From Gammaproteobacteria bacterium (lineage in GTDB: Bacteria; Pseudomonadota; Gammaproteobacteria; Natronospirales; REEB76), in NCBI GenBank assembly GCA_027315405.1, contig DAHUYB010000040.1, positions 43,387 through 107,386 of the forward strand: a stretch of DNA of 64,000 nt, read 5' to 3'. The translations under genes were made by a program, and so were the position numbers. This document shows positions 7,723 through 15,589 of the stretch, one piece after another. Each line of letters begins with the position of its first letter. Positions within the stretch are counted from its first letter, which is position 1. The notes beneath the pieces were generated by a model. It ran no database searches, was not told where the DNA came from, and saw nothing but the letters and a program-made list of their open reading frames with translations.

Positions 7723-8046
7723 ATGGCCTTCGTCGTCACGGAAAACTGCATCAAGTGCAAATACACCGACTGCGTGGAAGTCTGTCCCGTGGACTGCTTC
7801 CATGAGGGTCCGAATTTTCTGGTGATTGACCCGGACGAGTGCATTGACTGCACCTTATGTGAGCCGGAATGTCCCATCAACGCGATCTATGCCGAGGACG
7901 ATCTGCCGCAAGACCAGCAGCAATTCCGCGAATTGAACGCCGAACTGGCCAAATCCTGGCCGGTGCTCACCCAGCAGAAACCCGCGCCCGCGGATGCCAA
8001 GGCTTGGGAAGGTAAGCCCGGAAAACTGAAATTACTGGATCGCTGA
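7723..8046 (+). CDS. fdxA: 7Fe (3Fe-4S/4Fe-4S) ferredoxin FdxA
   Basis: 107 residues, the normal length. The N-terminal half carries the cluster ligands: [18 protein letters not shown] (residues ~9-26) and [12 protein letters not shown] (~40-51). The second cysteine spacing of the first motif is the FdxA variant that binds a 3Fe-4S and a 4Fe-4S cluster. The conserved C-terminal tail ([16 protein letters not shown] and the [11 protein letters not shown] stretch) is present. Such ferredoxins are cytoplasmic low-potential electron carriers; partner enzymes are not apparent from the neighbours. A strong intrinsic terminator follows 18 bases after the stop, so this is a one-gene unit or the end of one with the Nudix gene. 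Confidence 0.95.
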   Translation: MAFVVTENCIKCKYTDCVEVCPVDCFHEGPNFLVIDPDECIDCTLCEPECPINAIYAEDDLPQDQQQFRELNAELAKSWPVLTQQKPAPADAKAWEGKPGKLKLLDR

Positions 8047-8060
8047 ATCCCCGACTCTCG

Positions 8061-8093
8061 AAAAAACGCCCCTCACGGAGGGGCGTTTTTATT
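8061..8093. terminator. Bidirectional intrinsic terminator between fdxA and the cupredoxin gene
   Basis: Stem CGCCCCT / AGGGGCG (8067-8073 with 8079-8085), loop CACGG, six A before and five T after. It serves fdxA on the plus strand and the converging cupredoxin gene on the minus strand. Confidence 0.92.
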
Positions 8094-8116
8094 TTCATTG
8101 GCCCATCGAAAATACC

Positions 8117-8569
8117 CTATTTCACTTCCTTCATGAGCTTCTCAAGCCGGCCCTGATTCATCAACTGTTTGCTCTCCATGGTCTGCGCGGCCTTCTCGGC
8201 GGCGGCCTTGTTCACAGGCTTGCCCACCTGGATCACGCCCAGCATGCCGAACAGGTGGTGCGGATTGCACTCATAAAGATAAACGCCATCCTGGGTGAAC
8301 TTCACGGTGATGTCCTTGCCGATCTCGCTCTTCCAATTCTTGGCGCCCCGCGGCACCAGGTAGGACTGGCTGTCATGTGCGGGATCGACGGCCACAAAGT
8401 GTACCGAGTCACCGGGCTGGATAGGCAGGAAATCGGGTTCGAATACGAAGCTGCCGCCGGCACCGCTATTCAGTTCCTTGACAGTGTAGTCCTTGGCGTA
8501 GGCATTGGCGCCAAGCACACCCACGCTCACAAGCAAGCACATTAGAAGCTTCCTATTCAGGATCTGCAT
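8117..8569 (-). CDS. Pseudoazurin-like blue copper protein
   Basis: 150 residues from the ATG at 8569, which has GGAGGAAA eight bases upstream; an in-frame start 75 bases further upstream lacks such a site. A cleavable signal peptide (LLMCLLVSVGVLGANAYA) directs it to the periplasm. The type 1 copper ligands are visible: His in DPAHDSQS, then Cys, His and Met in YECNPHHLFGMLG. This order and the alpha-helical C-terminal tail (KAAAEKAAQTMESKQ) match pseudoazurin, a soluble electron donor to periplasmic reductases such as nitrite or nitrous oxide reductase. No such reductase is in the window, so its partner is unknown. It stands alone and converges on fdxA. Confidence 0.87.
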   Translation of the reverse strand: MQILNRKLLMCLLVSVGVLGANAYAKDYTVKELNSGAGGSFVFEPDFLPIQPGDSVHFVAVDPAHDSQSYLVPRGAKNWKSEIGKDITVKFTQDGVYLYECNPHHLFGMLGVIQVGKPVNKAAAEKAAQTMESKQLMNQGRLEKLMKEVK

Positions 8570-8712
8570 ACTTTCCTCCAGTAATTTTCCGAAAAAATAC
8601 CGATGCTCCCAGCCGCCACGCGCCGGGGACCGTTCAGCAGGCATTTGCTAAGATGCTGGCAAATAGCATTTTATGCTATCGGCTGCTGGTGCTCAATCGG
8701 CAGCGAACGGAT

Positions 8713-9447
8713 TCAATGCGACGTTTTTTGAACGGGCGGCGAGGCGCTATCCAGCAGGGAAACCAGCTCGGCGGGCGGTAAATAGCCGTCAATCATCCGG
8801 CCACCATCCGTGATAATCGCCGGTGTGCCCTCAAGACCCAGCAGTTCACCGAAACGATAACCCGCCGCCACTGCGGCGGCATCGCATGCGGCATTCTTGA
8901 CCGGCTTGCCGCCCATGGCGTTCTCGAACGCCGCCTTACGGTCACTCGCGCACCACACATCCGCCGCTTTCCGCCAGGACGCGGAGCCGATGCCAGCGCG
9001 CGGGAAAAAAAGGTATTGCACCGCAATCCCCATGGCATTCAGGGCCGGCCGGTCCTGTTCGAGCACCCGGCAGTATTCACAGTCAATGTCGGTGAATACC
9101 GTGATTGTGCGTTTCGGGTGTGGTGGCGCGAACACCAGCATATCGGGGACAAGCTGTTGCAAATAGGCAAGCCGTGCGGCGTCGCGGCGCCCGACAGTGA
9201 GGTTATCGCCGCTGCGTACATCAATGATGTCGCCACGAATAAGATAGTGCCCGTCGGCGCTGACATAGGCGACTTGCGGGCCAACAGTGATGCGATATAA
9301 GCCCGCAATGGGCGCCGGCGTCACATCTTCAACTTTGAGACCGAGCATTTTTGCGAGCCGCAGTTCGACACTGGTCCCGCCATCCGCGCGTGCGGCTGTG
9401 GTGCCAAGCAACAGGCCGACAAACAAAACTTTCAGCATGATTTTCAT
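8713..9447 (-). CDS. dsbC: Periplasmic thiol:disulfide isomerase DsbC
   Basis: 244 residues with a signal peptide (LKVLFVGLLLGTTAARA). The N-terminal dimerisation domain (YRITVGPQVAYVSADGHYLI) is followed by a thioredoxin fold bearing the active site CEYC in FTDIDCEYC (~residues 119-127); E. coli DsbC has CGYC, so the second position differs. The cis-proline loop is GTPAII near residue 215, and a second Cys pair (WC...AAC) is present, as in DsbC. The protein rearranges wrong disulfides in exported proteins and is kept reduced by DsbD, which is not in this window. It lies downstream of xerD on the same strand, the xerD-dsbC order found in many gammaproteobacteria. Confidence 0.93.
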   Translation of the reverse strand: MKIMLKVLFVGLLLGTTAARADGGTSVELRLAKMLGLKVEDVTPAPIAGLYRITVGPQVAYVSADGHYLIRGDIIDVRSGDNLTVGRRDAARLAYLQQLVPDMLVFAPPHPKRTITVFTDIDCEYCRVLEQDRPALNAMGIAVQYLFFPRAGIGSASWRKAADVWCASDRKAAFENAMGGKPVKNAACDAAAVAAGYRFGELLGLEGTPAIITDGGRMIDGYLPPAELVSLLDSASPPVQKTSH

Positions 9448-9547
9448 GGAAATAGAATCCGGCGATTATTCACTAAGACCCGCCGCGGGCATGCGGGTTC
9501 CCATTCCCGGATTTTTCGCGCTCAGGTCAACCACTTCACTCCGGGGT

Positions 9548-10507
9548 TCAGCCCCTGGGATGATGCTCAGCATGCAGATCCTTTAGGCGCTCGCGGGCCA
9601 CGTGGGTATAGATCTGGGTGGTGGACACATCGCTGTGACCCAGCAGCATCTGCACCACGCGCAAATCGGCGCCATGATTCAGCAGGTGCGTAGCGAACGC
9701 ATGCCGCAGTGTGTGGGGGGACATGGCCATGGATATTCCAGCCTTCTGTGCATAACGCTTGATAATGTGCCAGAACGCCTGACGGGTCATGTGATCGCTG
9801 CGGCGCGTGGTGAACAGATAATCGCTCTGCTGCATGCCGACAATCTCGAGGCGTGCTGTATTCAGATATTTCTCGATCCAGATCTGGGCTTCCTCGCCTA
9901 TTGGCACCAGGCGTTCGCGTTTGCCTTTGCCAAGTACGCGTACCACGCCCTGACGCAGATTTATCTGGTCAATACGCAGGGTCACCAGTTCGGATACGCG
10001 CAAGCCGGTGGCATATAGCAATTCCAGCATGGCGCGGTCGCGAACGCCGAGCGCCTGCATCACATCCGGCGCCTTGAGCAGGGCAATAACTTCCGATTCA
10101 GTCAATGATTTCGGCAGCGGACGGCCGAGTTTTGGCATATCGATGCGCGTGCTGGGATCTTCGCCGATGCGTCCCTCGCGCAGCAGATAGCGGTAAAAGC
10201 GCCGAATGCTGGACAACTGCCGCGCCGTGGAGCGCGGGCGCGCGCCTTGTTGCACACGCCAAGCCAGAAAAGCCAGCAATTGATCACGCTGCACCCGCAA
10301 AATTCCCAGCTGCTGGTTTTCAAGCCAGCGGCTCAAACCCACCAGATCCGCGCGGTAAGCGGCGAGCGTGTTTTCCGCCAAGCCGCGCTCACTCCACATG
10401 GTATCCAAAAAATGTTCAACTTCCTGCTGGCCAGCCGTCTGACTGGAACCGGTCAGGTCATGTACATTATGGAAAGCAGTGTGTTCAGTGATGGCATAGT
10501 CACTCAT
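9548..10507 (-). CDS. xerD: Site-specific tyrosine recombinase XerD
   Basis: 319 residues from the ATG at 10507, which has GAGGTG eight bases upstream; the longer frame to 10561 adds a poorly conserved leader. The N-terminal SAM-like domain (LAENTLAAYRADLVGLSRWL) is followed by the catalytic domain. Catalytic residues: Arg in ATGLRVSELV, Lys in VLGKGKRERLVP, His/Arg in SPHTLRHAFATHLL, His in LLGHSDVSTTQIYTH with the nucleophile Tyr. XerD works with XerC and FtsK at dif to resolve chromosome dimers. The conserved position next to dsbC supports the housekeeping role over a phage integrase. The N-terminus is about 20 residues longer than usual. Confidence 0.95.
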   Translation of the reverse strand: MSDYAITEHTAFHNVHDLTGSSQTAGQQEVEHFLDTMWSERGLAENTLAAYRADLVGLSRWLENQQLGILRVQRDQLLAFLAWRVQQGARPRSTARQLSSIRRFYRYLLREGRIGEDPSTRIDMPKLGRPLPKSLTESEVIALLKAPDVMQALGVRDRAMLELLYATGLRVSELVTLRIDQINLRQGVVRVLGKGKRERLVPIGEEAQIWIEKYLNTARLEIVGMQQSDYLFTTRRSDHMTRQAFWHIIKRYAQKAGISMAMSPHTLRHAFATHLLNHGADLRVVQMLLGHSDVSTTQIYTHVARERLKDLHAEHHPRG

Positions 10508-10685
10508 GGGAAGCACCTCGCCAGGTGAAATATGTTGTTTCGTACACGAACGACCTACCAAAGCAATAAGTTACAAGGTGTGCACGCCTACAAGCTCCAA
10601 CATCGTCAAATTCTTTTATGTAAAATATTAGCATATTTCGCGCCGCTTGCCAGGTAAGGCTTGAATCCGGATACTGCCCCAGTCC

Positions 10686-11441
10686 ATGCGCCAATCTCCT
10701 AAGCCACTCTATTCTCTAGTATTTCCCCTGCGGGTCTGGGCGACTTTCTTGTTATTTGGCGTGCCAGCCACCCTCTATGTGATCGTGCTACCCGGCCGCA
10801 AGCGCCGCCGGCGTGCAGCCCGGAGGGCTGGCCGGATATTGTTCATGCTGGCCGGCATCCCCCTGAGGGTTACCGGACTGGAAAATCTGCCGGCGGGCGC
10901 CTGTTTCCTGGCCTCAAATCACGCCACTTACCTGGACGGGCCATTGCTCACTGCCGCCCTGCCGCCCCGTTTCGGATTTGTCATAAAACGTGAGGCCATG
11001 GGTACACCGCTGGTGGGCTGGTTGTTGAGGCGTCTCGGTTCGGAATTCGTGGAGCGCTTCGACACCAAGACAGCCTTGAATGATGCTACCCGTTTAATCC
11101 AGCTGGCCCGTGACGGCGCCTCTCTGGGTGTATTTCCGGAAGGCACCTTCCGGAACGAGCCGGGGCTGCGCGCGTTTCATCTGGGCACATTCCTGGCCGC
11201 CACCCGCGCGGGTATTCCCGTGGTACCGGTGGTAATCCGCGGCGCCCGCGCCATTTTGCCGGGTGAAACCTTACGCCCCCGTCCGGGCAGAGTGGAGGTG
11301 GCGTTGCTGCCCCCGATTATGGCTGGCGGCAAACGCGGCGATGACGCGCGCGCGCTGCGCGACGCGGTGCGTGCAAACATTCTGATGCATTGCGGCGAAC
11401 CCGACCATGAGCGCGCAGCGCCTCAGCATCCCGAAAACTAA
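10686..11441 (+). CDS. plsC: 1-acyl-sn-glycerol-3-phosphate acyltransferase (PlsC family)
   Basis: 251 residues. Two hydrophobic stretches at residues ~8-35 and 50-60 anchor it to the inner membrane. The catalytic box NHATYLD (His79, Asp84) and the substrate-binding box FPEGTFR (~residues 150) are the two hallmarks of PlsC-type acyltransferases, which add the second acyl chain to lysophosphatidate in phospholipid synthesis. The ending MSAQRLSIPKN-like tail is short and variable. It is transcribed divergently from xerD across a ~180-base AT-rich spacer that probably holds both promoters. A role in modifying another lipid cannot be ruled out, as genomes of this type often hold several paralogues. 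Confidence 0.9.
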   Translation: MRQSPKPLYSLVFPLRVWATFLLFGVPATLYVIVLPGRKRRRRAARRAGRILFMLAGIPLRVTGLENLPAGACFLASNHATYLDGPLLTAALPPRFGFVIKREAMGTPLVGWLLRRLGSEFVERFDTKTALNDATRLIQLARDGASLGVFPEGTFRNEPGLRAFHLGTFLAATRAGIPVVPVVIRGARAILPGETLRPRPGRVEVALLPPIMAGGKRGDDARALRDAVRANILMHCGEPDHERAAPQHPEN

Positions 11442-11652
11442 AAATAGGAGCGTGCAATCAAACACGCGAGCGGCTGAGAATTTTGCGCAGAGCACCGTAT
11501 CTTGGGCGAAAAGAGATCAGGCTTAACAAACTCGGAACAGCGTTGAAACAAGCTCCCCCGCTGTGGACGGCTCGCCGCCCGGCCGCCGGATTCTGGCCGC
11601 AGAGCATGACTGCTACACTCACGGTCCGTCGAAAAGTGCGCGCTCCGACCCC

Positions 11653-12900
11653 ATGCCTGTATACGTCCCCGTCACCCAAAACACCGAGCATTCGTTATTG
11701 CGGCATCCCGCGTTCCTGCAATTCTGGTTCGCCCGCGGGGCCTCCGGATTCGCGTTCCAGATGCTGTCGGTGGCCGTGGCTTGGCAAATCTATGCCATGA
11801 CCCACCGGGCGTTCGATCTCGGCATGATCGGCCTGGTGCAGTTCATCCCCTCGATTGCGCTGGCGCTGGTGGCGGGACATGTGGCCGACCGCTATGAGCG
11901 CCGGCGTGTGGTGCTCATCTGCCAGATCGTCGGCGGGTTGGCCGTGGGGCTGCTCGCCGTCGGCAGCTTTTTGCACTGGTTCCACGAAGCCGCCATCCTC
12001 ACCCTGATTTTTTTCATCGGTGTCACCAGGACTTTCGAGTTCCCGACGCTGCAAGCGCTGCTTCCGGTTCTGGTGCCGCCCATGCTTTATCCGCGCGCCA
12101 TGGCCGCCAGCGCTTCGGCCATGCAGTCGGCGATGATCATCGGTCCGGCGCTCGGCGGTTTCCTGTACGTGGCGGGCGCGGGCGTGGTGTATGCCGTATC
12201 GGCTCTGCTGTATCTGGCGGCGGCTGTCATGATGTGGCGCCTCAAAACCGAACGCCCGGCGGTGCCGCGAGAACCGCCGACGCTGCGCAGCGTATTCGCC
12301 GGTATCACCTTCATACGCCATCGCCCGGTGGTGCTGGGCGCCATCTCCCTGGATTTATTTGCCGTATTGCTGGGCGGCGCCACTGCGTTGCTGCCGATCT
12401 TCGCGCGCGACATTCTGCATACCGGCCCCTGGGGTTTGGGGCTGTTGCGCGCCGCCCCGGCCGTGGGTGCGCTTTCGATGGGCGTATGGCTGGCGCATCG
12501 TCAGCTCAAACGCCGTGTCGGCCGGGCCATGTTTGTTTCCGTGGTGGGTTTCGGTCTCGCTACCATCGTGTTCGCGCTCTCCACCTCCTTGTGGCTCTCG
12601 ATGCTGGCCCTGGCCACCCTGGGCGCCCTCGACATGATCAGCATGGTGATTCGCTCAGCACTGGTACAACTGGAAACCCCGGATGAGATGCGCGGACGCG
12701 TCAGCGCCGTCAATGCCATCTTCGTCAATACCTCGAACCAGTTAGGTGAATTTGAATCCGGCATTACCGCCGCCTGGTTCGGGGCGGTGCCGGCGGTGCT
12801 GCTTGGCGGTGTCGGCACCCTGCTGGTGGTGGGCCTGTGGATGTGGATGTTCCCGGCACTGCGGCAACGGCAGCGGTTGGAATCCGGAAGCCCAGCCTGA
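11653..12900 (+). CDS. Major facilitator superfamily exporter (EntS-like)
   Basis: About 415 residues with twelve predicted membrane segments. The start at 11653 (MPVYVPVTQN) is preferred to an upstream frame that lacks conserved residues. The loop between segments 2 and 3 carries the MFS motif HVADRYERRRV (~residues 76-86). The C-terminal half has the PDEMRGRVSAVN motif typical of the EntS/MFS_3 drug and siderophore exporter group. It would use the proton gradient to push out a small molecule; the substrate is unknown, and no siderophore biosynthesis gene is nearby. It lies about 200 bases downstream of plsC on the same strand and is followed by the gene interrupted by the IS30 element. Confidence 0.85.
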   Translation: MPVYVPVTQNTEHSLLRHPAFLQFWFARGASGFAFQMLSVAVAWQIYAMTHRAFDLGMIGLVQFIPSIALALVAGHVADRYERRRVVLICQIVGGLAVGLLAVGSFLHWFHEAAILTLIFFIGVTRTFEFPTLQALLPVLVPPMLYPRAMAASASAMQSAMIIGPALGGFLYVAGAGVVYAVSALLYLAAAVMMWRLKTERPAVPREPPTLRSVFAGITFIRHRPVVLGAISLDLFAVLLGGATALLPIFARDILHTGPWGLGLLRAAPAVGALSMGVWLAHRQLKRRVGRAMFVSVVGFGLATIVFALSTSLWLSMLALATLGALDMISMVIRSALVQLETPDEMRGRVSAVNAIFVNTSNQLGEFESGITAAWFGAVPAVLLGGVGTLLVVGLWMWMFPALRQRQRLESGSPA

Positions 12901-12915
12901 GAGGTTTGCCAAAGC

Positions 12916-13048
12916 ATGCAAATCAAACCGGCCCTGGTGACTGCCATAGCATGGCTTGCGTGGTTTGCCTACTGGATGATCGCCGCTTACCACGTCATCA
13001 GCACGCGCCGCGCTTATTCCGGGATTTTATTGAAACGCCGGTTTCGGA
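12916..13048 (+). pseudogene. 5' fragment of a small membrane-protein gene cut by the IS30 element
   Basis: The frame opens MQIKPALVTAIAWLAWFAYW and continues MIAAYHVISTRRAYS before running into the left inverted repeat of the insertion sequence at 13049. One membrane segment (VTAIAWLAWFAYWMIAAYHV) is visible. The opening resembles isoprenylcysteine carboxyl methyltransferase-family membrane proteins, but only about 44 residues remain, so the family is a guess. Continuing after the element (from 14279) gives no recognisable membrane protein in any frame, so the 3' part seems lost or unrelated. The start is 15 bases after the MFS gene stop and probably shared its transcript. Confidence 0.6.
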
Positions 13049-14278
13049 TGCGATTTCAATGGATCGACGCAACACATTGGCCGAATCGCTCTGCGGGTGT
13101 TTCGTAGTTTAGCGTCTTCCTTGGCCGCTCGTTCAACTGCCTGGCGACCGCGTTCAGTTTGGCCTGTGAGTGAACCGAGAGATCGGTACCCTTGGGGAAG
13201 TACTGCCTTAGCAGCCCGTTGGTATTCTCGTTTGATCCACGCTGCCAAGGGTTCTGCGGGTCGCAGAAGTAGACCTGGACGTCCGTCGCCAGGGTGAACC
13301 GTTTGTGGTCGGCCATCTCTTTACCCCGATCCCAGGTCAGGGACTTGTAGAGCTCCCGCGGCAGCTTGTGCGCGTGCTGGATGAGCGCGTTGATGACGGT
13401 CTCGGTATCCTTGCTGTCGACCTTCACCAACATGACGTAGCGGGTATGACGCTCGACGAGCGTCGCAATCTGGGTGCGCTGGTTGCCGAACAAGAGGTCG
13501 CCTTCCCAGTGCCCCGGCACGGCTCGGTCTTCGACCGTGGCCGGACGCTCGCGGATCGACACGGCATCTAGGATCCGGCCGTGGTCCTCAGTCTTCTGCG
13601 TGTGATGGCGCGAACGCCGCATCCCGCGGGTGCGCCGCAAGTGCTGCAAGAGCTCCTTCTTCAAGGCCCCACGGGCCTGGATGAACAGGCTTCGATAGAT
13701 GGTCTCGTGTGACACCTGGTAGTTCCAGTCCTCTGGATAGGTACGCTTCAGCCACCCGGCGATCTGCTCCGGCGACCAGGCCGCCTGCAGCTTGTCCGCC
13801 ACGCGGCGTGCCAAGACGCGGTTCCTGGCCAACTTGCAGAGCTTAGGACGGCGCGCGCGTGCCCACGCCGCGTGATCGGCCTCACTCGCTCGGTAGCGCC
13901 CCAGGCCACCATTACGCCGCAGCTCACGGCTGACCGTCGAGGGCGCGCGCCCCAGGGTGCCTGCGACCCACCGCAGCGAATGTCCCTTCGCCACGGCCCG
14001 CGATATCTCTTCACGCTCCGCCAAGCTTAGCGCCAATCTCGAACGTCGGCGCACAGGCGGGCGAATACCGCCACTCCTGGCCAAGATGCGTTGGATGGGG
14101 CCATGAGGCCGGTCAAACAGACGCGCTATCTGGTGGAGCGAATCCCCTTGCTGCCAGCGCTCCCACATCACCGCCTTCTGGCCTTCGGTGTAATAGATCC
14201 GTGTTCTGTACTTCACTTGCAACACCTCCTTCTGCTCGCGCAGAATCTAGCGTGTTGCATCGATCAGTTGAAATCGCA
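13049..14278 (-). mobile_element. IS30-family insertion sequence, complete
   Basis: About 1230 bases. The terminal inverted repeats are 13049-13075 and 14252-14278: 27 bases with three mismatches, beginning TGCGATTTCAA at the outer ends. A 2-base direct repeat GA flanks the element (before 13049 and after 14278), the short target duplication expected of IS30. It contains one intact transposase gene, so it may be active. It splits the short membrane-protein gene that follows the MFS exporter. Confidence 0.88.
13056..14225 (-). CDS. IS30-family transposase
   Basis: 389 residues, full length. The N-terminal helix-turn-helix region reads KAVMWERWQQGDSLHQIARL, and a second HTH lies around REEISRAVAKGHSLRWVAGT. 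The DDE catalytic core is intact: Asp in GHWEGDLLFG, Asp in LTWDRGKEMADH, and Glu in QRGSNENTNGLLRQYFPKG. The enzyme cuts and joins the element's ends in the cytoplasm, through a circular intermediate in characterised members. The C-terminal codons overlap the left inverted repeat. No frameshift is visible, unlike the IS110 remnant at the other end of the window. Confidence 0.95.
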   Translation of the reverse strand: MLQVKYRTRIYYTEGQKAVMWERWQQGDSLHQIARLFDRPHGPIQRILARSGGIRPPVRRRSRLALSLAEREEISRAVAKGHSLRWVAGTLGRAPSTVSRELRRNGGLGRYRASEADHAAWARARRPKLCKLARNRVLARRVADKLQAAWSPEQIAGWLKRTYPEDWNYQVSHETIYRSLFIQARGALKKELLQHLRRTRGMRRSRHHTQKTEDHGRILDAVSIRERPATVEDRAVPGHWEGDLLFGNQRTQIATLVERHTRYVMLVKVDSKDTETVINALIQHAHKLPRELYKSLTWDRGKEMADHKRFTLATDVQVYFCDPQNPWQRGSNENTNGLLRQYFPKGTDLSVHSQAKLNAVARQLNERPRKTLNYETPAERFGQCVASIH

Positions 14279-14433
14279 GATCACAGTGGATGGTCCAATG
14301 TGCAAACAGACGGATGTGCCACGGCAATCAAAATCACCGGCATGCCAATCGCGACGGGATACTGGGGTGGCCGCGCCTGGAATCTGAATCCGCCGGATGC
14401 CGCACTCCACCTGAAGCAGCGCGGCAATGAAAC

Positions 14434-14460
14434 CAGCCGATGCCGGGAAAGCATCGGCTG
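14434..14460 (-). terminator. Hairpin terminator after the YXWGXW gene
   Basis: A perfect 10-bp stem (CAGCCGATGC / GCATCGGCTG) with a seven-base loop begins 17 bases past the stop at 14477. The following T tract on the minus strand is weak (GGTTTCATT), so termination may be partial. Confidence 0.6.
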
Positions 14461-14476
14461 ATTTCAGATTGCCCGA

Positions 14477-15499
14477 TTAACGGCGAGGCGGCGGCCGACC
14501 GCCATCGTTCTTGCGGTGTGCGGGCGGGGGTTTGGATTCGGGGCGCGGCGTGTGCGGCGCAGGCCTGCCCACGGCGCGATAGTCATTCTGGAAGTTATTC
14601 TGCGGCGGTGGTGCCGTGCGCACCGGCTGCCGATATTCCCGGGGGTTGGGACCGGCGGGCCGCGTGACAGGTACTCGCTGGGGTACCCGTCGGCTCAGGT
14701 TCCCATGCTGATTGCCAGCCCGGTTGCGTGTCGTATTGTGCGCCACCGGCTTATAAACATAGGAGTCCCGTGTCTTGTTCATGCGCACCACGCCCGGGCC
14801 GCTGAACTTTCCCGGCCGGGTGGTGGCGGCAATCTCGGGTCTGCCGCGATTCACGGCAAACCGCTGCGCGGGATTGCTCAGAGCGACGCGCTCTTGGCGC
14901 TTTTGCGCGGCCGTGGCGGGAATATGATGCTCGCGAGCGTAGGCCTCCTGTTGCGGCGTGGCCCGGATCCGGGTGCCGCCGGCGCCGCCGTTGTAGCTGA
15001 CGCGGTTGATCGTGGTGTTATTGATCACCGTCTGGTTGTAGGTCGTGTGAATGTCAGTGACATTCACCTGGCTGACGGCGCGATTGTAGTAAAAGTCCCG
15101 TCCGCGCCAATAACCGCCCTCGTAGCCCTCACCACCATACCCATAGCCGTAGTCAATGTCCCCGTAATAGCCGACCTGCGGACCCCAATAGCCCAGGTGC
15201 CATTGATAGAACCCACCCTCCCAGCCCCACCAGCCCGGGGTCCAGAGCAGGCCGATGGCCGGCGCCAGCACCCAGGTCCCGGGCACCCAGTAATAACCAT
15301 ACGGGCCGTAGGCCCAATAGCCGGGAGTCCAGATATAACCGGCCGCCGGGGCGTAGGGCTGCGGATAATAGGGCAGCGGCGGTGGCCCGAAATTAACCGT
15401 CATACCGACGCTGACCTGGGCGGAACCGGAGATGGGCAGCGCCAGCAGGGGTCCGGCCAGCGCCGTGGCAATAATCAGTGCGGTGGTGATGCGTTTCAT
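14477..15499 (-). CDS. Exported YXWGXW-repeat protein
   Basis: 340 residues. A signal peptide (ITTALIIATALAGPLLALPI) is followed by a Tyr/Trp/Gly/Pro-rich domain with several copies of the pattern W-x-P-G-x-W or Y-W-x-P-G-x-W (GYIWTPGYWAYG, YYWVPGTW, LLWTPGWWGWEG) between residues ~50 and 110. The second half is basic, Asn- and Arg-rich and low in complexity, ending KNDGGRPPPRR. Proteins with these repeats are found in the envelope of many proteobacteria; their function is not established. It is a single-gene unit with a hairpin after its stop. The extended basic C-terminus is longer than in the short members I know. Confidence 0.82.
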   Translation of the reverse strand: MKRITTALIIATALAGPLLALPISGSAQVSVGMTVNFGPPPLPYYPQPYAPAAGYIWTPGYWAYGPYGYYWVPGTWVLAPAIGLLWTPGWWGWEGGFYQWHLGYWGPQVGYYGDIDYGYGYGGEGYEGGYWRGRDFYYNRAVSQVNVTDIHTTYNQTVINNTTINRVSYNGGAGGTRIRATPQQEAYAREHHIPATAAQKRQERVALSNPAQRFAVNRGRPEIAATTRPGKFSGPGVVRMNKTRDSYVYKPVAHNTTRNRAGNQHGNLSRRVPQRVPVTRPAGPNPREYRQPVRTAPPPQNNFQNDYRAVGRPAPHTPRPESKPPPAHRKNDGGRPPPRR

Positions 15500-15589
15500 G
15501 GCCTGTCCTCGACTTTTGCAGCCCTGATACTGCGGAATAACGCCAACTATAGATTAGCGTTGACCGGCCGTATGGCCGTACCGGTAACA

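Noticed and set aside
8117..8569. Nitrite/nitrous oxide reduction locus suggested by pseudoazurin
   Set aside because: No reductase, haem or accessory gene is present around it; a lone electron carrier does not show denitrification.
9548..10507. Tyrosine recombinase considered as a phage integrase marking an island
   Set aside because: Sequence and the xerD-dsbC neighbourhood fit the housekeeping XerD; no phage genes are adjacent.
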